Of a DNA stretch of 64,000 nt, positions 61,843-64,000 are shown one piece after another. The DNA is from CBDBJQ01 sp965206405. GTDB taxonomy: Bacteria > Pseudomonadota > Alphaproteobacteria > UBA8366. Numbering within the stretch: position 1 is the stretch's first letter; each line of letters starts with the position of its first letter. The stretch spans positions 1,364,001 through 1,428,000 of the forward strand of contig CBDBJQ010000006.1 of NCBI GenBank assembly GCA_965206405.1. The letters are read 5' to 3'. Below the pieces are notes generated by a model. The model saw nothing but the letters and a program-made list of their open reading frames with translations, did not search any database and had not been told where the DNA came from. Position numbers and translations under genes: made by a program.

Positions 61843-64000
61843 CTAGAATCGTGTTCCCAACTGAAACAGGAATGTCTCAGTCAGATCATAACGTTCCTTT
61901 AGGATCGGTTTGGACACATCGAGCCGCAACGGCCCCAAAGCGGATACCCAGGCAAAGCCCACGCCGATCGAGGCACGCGCCGATTTTGAACTCTCAATCA
62001 CCTCCCGGGTCACTACCCCGGTAGCCGCGTCCGTAGATACCACCCTGGGTGTCACATCCGGATCAAATAGGGTTCCCACATCGGTGAAAATAGCCCCCGA
62101 AATTCCGAGTTCTTCGGGCAAGCCAAGGGGAAATTGCAGCTCAACCGTACCCTTCGCAAGCTTTGTACCGCCAAGTGCATCTTCGGATCTCTGTTCCCTT
62201 GGACCAATACCGGCATTGTCAAAACCGCGCAGACTCCTGCCGCCCAGGAAAAAACGGTCATTCACGGAGGTTTCCTTGCCAAACCCCAGGATATGTCCGA
62301 CCCGGCCGCTGGTACTTAGAACCCAGCCATCGGTAATCTGGAAATAGTACACCCCTCTCACTTCGGTATTGAGATAGCGCACGTCACCGCCCAGTCCGGC
62401 AATATCTGTCGACAGACTGGCCAGCAGACCTTTGGTCGGCGACAAACGGCTGTTGCGTGTATCGTAGCTTACAGTCTGGCCAATAATCGATCTGAGTGTT
62501 TTCCCTCGCTCGTCCTGAATAGCGAGTGATGCATCAGCTTCAATGTCAGTGACATCCCTCTGGAGAAGCGTATAGCGGAGACCCTGCCTCCATTCCTCAT
62601 TGTACCGGAAGCCTGCATTCAGACTGATGCCGATATCCTCGCTTCTGAAGGAGCTTGTCACAGTATTGTCAGTCCGGACATTGAATATACTGAAGCCGCC
62701 AGCAAGTTCACGGCCAAACAGATAGGGCTCGGAAAAGCTGATCCTGTAGTTCTGCCTGCTCTTCGACAGCGTGGCACCGAAGGTCAGGGTTTGCCCGCGT
62801 CCCAGGAAGTTCTGCTCGCTGAGTCCGAAATCAAGCAATCCGCCGTCGGAATTTGAATATCCAAGACCGAGACTAAGGCTTCCGGTCACCTGCTCTTCGA
62901 CCTTGACCTCAACGACGCTCTTCGTCGAATCGCTCCCCGGTTTAGCGTTAACCGCGATCTGACTGAAATAACCAAGATTCTCGATGCGCTGGCGGGAGCG
63001 TCGCAACTTGGCACTGTTGAAGGCATCTCCTTCCGCCATCAGCATCTCGCGCCGAATGACGGAATCAAGCGTTCTCGCATTATTGACGATATCGATCCGT
63101 TCGATGTAAACTTCTGGGCCTTCTCCGAGCTCGAAGGTGATATCGATCGTCGCATTTTCCCTATCGCGTGTCAGGATAGGCTCTGTTTTGACGAAGGCGA
63201 ACCCACGCTCGCTAGCGTAGTTCGTTATCGCGATAGACATATTCTCAACCGTATCGCTGTCGTACCAGTCGCCGGAATCGAACTCGACGAGTGGAAGCAG
63301 ATCCTCCGACGGTATCTCCTGGATTCGCGAGGTTGTCTCTATTTTCGCGATCTTGTAGCGCGCGCCCTCCTCAACCGTGAAAGTGACAAAGAACTGTTCC
63401 TGGTCGGGCGACAGTTCTGCCACGGCGGAGACGACCCGGAAATCGGCAAACCCTTCGTTCAGGTAAAAGCGCCGTAACGTATCGTTGTCGAAGGTTATGC
63501 GATCGGCATCGTAGGTGTCATTGCTGCCCAGGAACCGATACCACCGAGATTCCTTCGATAGGATCAGGTCTTTCAGATCATTGTCGGAAGCGTAGTCGTT
63601 GCCGATGAATTTTATCTCCCCGATTTTTGTCTCTGGCCCTTCGCTAATCTCATAGATCAGATCGACGCGATTCTGTGTTTTCTCGATGATCTTGGGCGAT
63701 ACCGAGGCGGCGAAATACCCGCTGCGGCGGTACAAATCCAGGAGACGCTTGACGTCCTCCTGCACTTTCTCCGCCGTAAAGGGCAGTCGCTTGCGCAGCT
63801 GTATCTCAAGCTGCAGTACATCCGTGTCGAGTTCGTCGTTGCCCTCAAAGACAACCGTGTTGATGACCGGATTCTCTTCAACGGAGACCACAAGCTTCTC
63901 TGCTTCACGGACGATCGTCACATCCGTGAACAGACCCGTTGCATATAAGACCTTCAGAGCTTCGTTAATCGTTCCCGGATCGAAGAAATCACCAGGTTTG
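61843..64000 (-). CDS. bamA: Outer-membrane assembly factor BamA (N-terminus outside the window)
   Basis: Omp85 protein that folds and inserts outer-membrane beta-barrel proteins. About 719 residues are visible. The reading frame is open to the window edge and starts within POTRA1 (KPGDFFDPGTINEALKVLYATGLF). Further POTRA domains follow, then a 16-strand barrel with the lid-loop region RSLRGF (GGRSLRGFDNAGIGPRE) and the C-terminal GTRF ending in Phe. The signal peptide and first residues lie beyond the window. It is followed by fabZ on the same strand. Confidence 0.95.
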   Translation of the reverse strand, partial: KPGDFFDPGTINEALKVLYATGLFTDVTIVREAEKLVVSVEENPVINTVVFEGNDELDTDVLQLEIQLRKRLPFTAEKVQEDVKRLLDLYRRSGYFAASVSPKIIEKTQNRVDLIYEISEGPETKIGEIKFIGNDYASDNDLKDLILSKESRWYRFLGSNDTYDADRITFDNDTLRRFYLNEGFADFRVVSAVAELSPDQEQFFVTFTVEEGARYKIAKIETTSRIQEIPSEDLLPLVEFDSGDWYDSDTVENMSIAITNYASERGFAFVKTEPILTRDRENATIDITFELGEGPEVYIERIDIVNNARTLDSVIRREMLMAEGDAFNSAKLRRSRQRIENLGYFSQIAVNAKPGSDSTKSVVEVKVEEQVTGSLSLGLGYSNSDGGLLDFGLSEQNFLGRGQTLTFGATLSKSRQNYRISFSEPYLFGRELAGGFSIFNVRTDNTVTSSFRSEDIGISLNAGFRYNEEWRQGLRYTLLQRDVTDIEADASLAIQDERGKTLRSIIGQTVSYDTRNSRLSPTKGLLASLSTDIAGLGGDVRYLNTEVRGVYYFQITDGWVLSTSGRVGHILGFGKETSVNDRFFLGGRSLRGFDNAGIGPREQRSEDALGGTKLAKGTVELQFPLGLPEELGISGAIFTDVGTLFDPDVTPRVVSTDAATGVVTREVIESSKSARASIGVGFAWVSALGPLRLDVSKPILKERYDLTETFLFQLGTRF

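Overview
The window is high-GC, densely coded DNA from an alphaproteobacterium, probably a Rhodospirillales-type lineage. This is inferred from gene content and order (secG-tpiA-ppiD-trpE, trpGDC-moaC-moeA-lexA-gltX-gltA, bamA-fabZ-lpxA-lpxI-lpxB, an NDUFS4-like complex I subunit) and from an alphaproteobacterial LexA box (GAAC-N7-GAAC) upstream of lexA. No rRNA or species marker is present, so the assignment stops there.

Layout. 1-4902: end of secG, then tpiA on the minus strand, divergent from ppiD-trpE. 5000-9269: a compact plus-strand run of a metC-like lyase, hisI and modABC (molybdate uptake). 9359-14129: a minus-strand nucleoside/BMP-type ABC importer. 14316-16426: tRNA-Pro(TGG), a decayed phytanoyl-CoA dioxygenase gene, an NDUFS4-like gene, tRNA-Arg(TCT) and a 1-Cys peroxiredoxin. 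16462-18463: an IS1634-type insertion sequence flanked by an unusually long (~100 bp) target duplication that copies the peroxiredoxin 3' end. 18614-26716: a ten-gene minus-strand operon for an Mrp-type cation/proton antiporter with three large NuoL/M/N-like subunits, ending in a DUF192 gene. 26992-28938: amt and coxG. 29034-30264: a chimeric IS4-type element with 13-bp inverted repeats and a 9-bp target duplication, carrying an IS3 end and a decayed toxin-antitoxin pair, inserted between coxG and coxS. 30392-39550: a form II CO-dehydrogenase-family cluster (coxS-L-M-D-E, two XdhC-type genes, a molybdopterin-binding/MocA fusion). 39508-49920: acyl-CoA genes, an aspartate-dehydrogenase-like gene, a tight Rieske-cysK-alaX-sulfurtransferase-GNAT operon, an L-2-hydroxyglutarate-oxidase-like gene and a carboxyltransferase. 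50144-55332: trpG-trpD-trpC-moaC-moeA and lexA. 55411-58374: gltX and gltA. 58520-64000: minus-strand lipid A/outer-membrane cluster bamA (partial)-fabZ-lpxA-lpxI-lpxB.

How it fits together. Molybdenum is a recurrent theme: uptake (modABC), cofactor synthesis (moaC, moeA), cytosine-dinucleotide cofactor maturation (XdhC and MocA-type proteins) and a Mo hydroxylase (coxSLM). The tryptophan genes lie in two same-strand blocks, trpE at 3385-4902 and trpGDC from 50144, with about 45 kb of accessory DNA between them. A second theme is short tandem repeats (11-15 bp units) at no fewer than seven places, in spacers and inside coding sequence.
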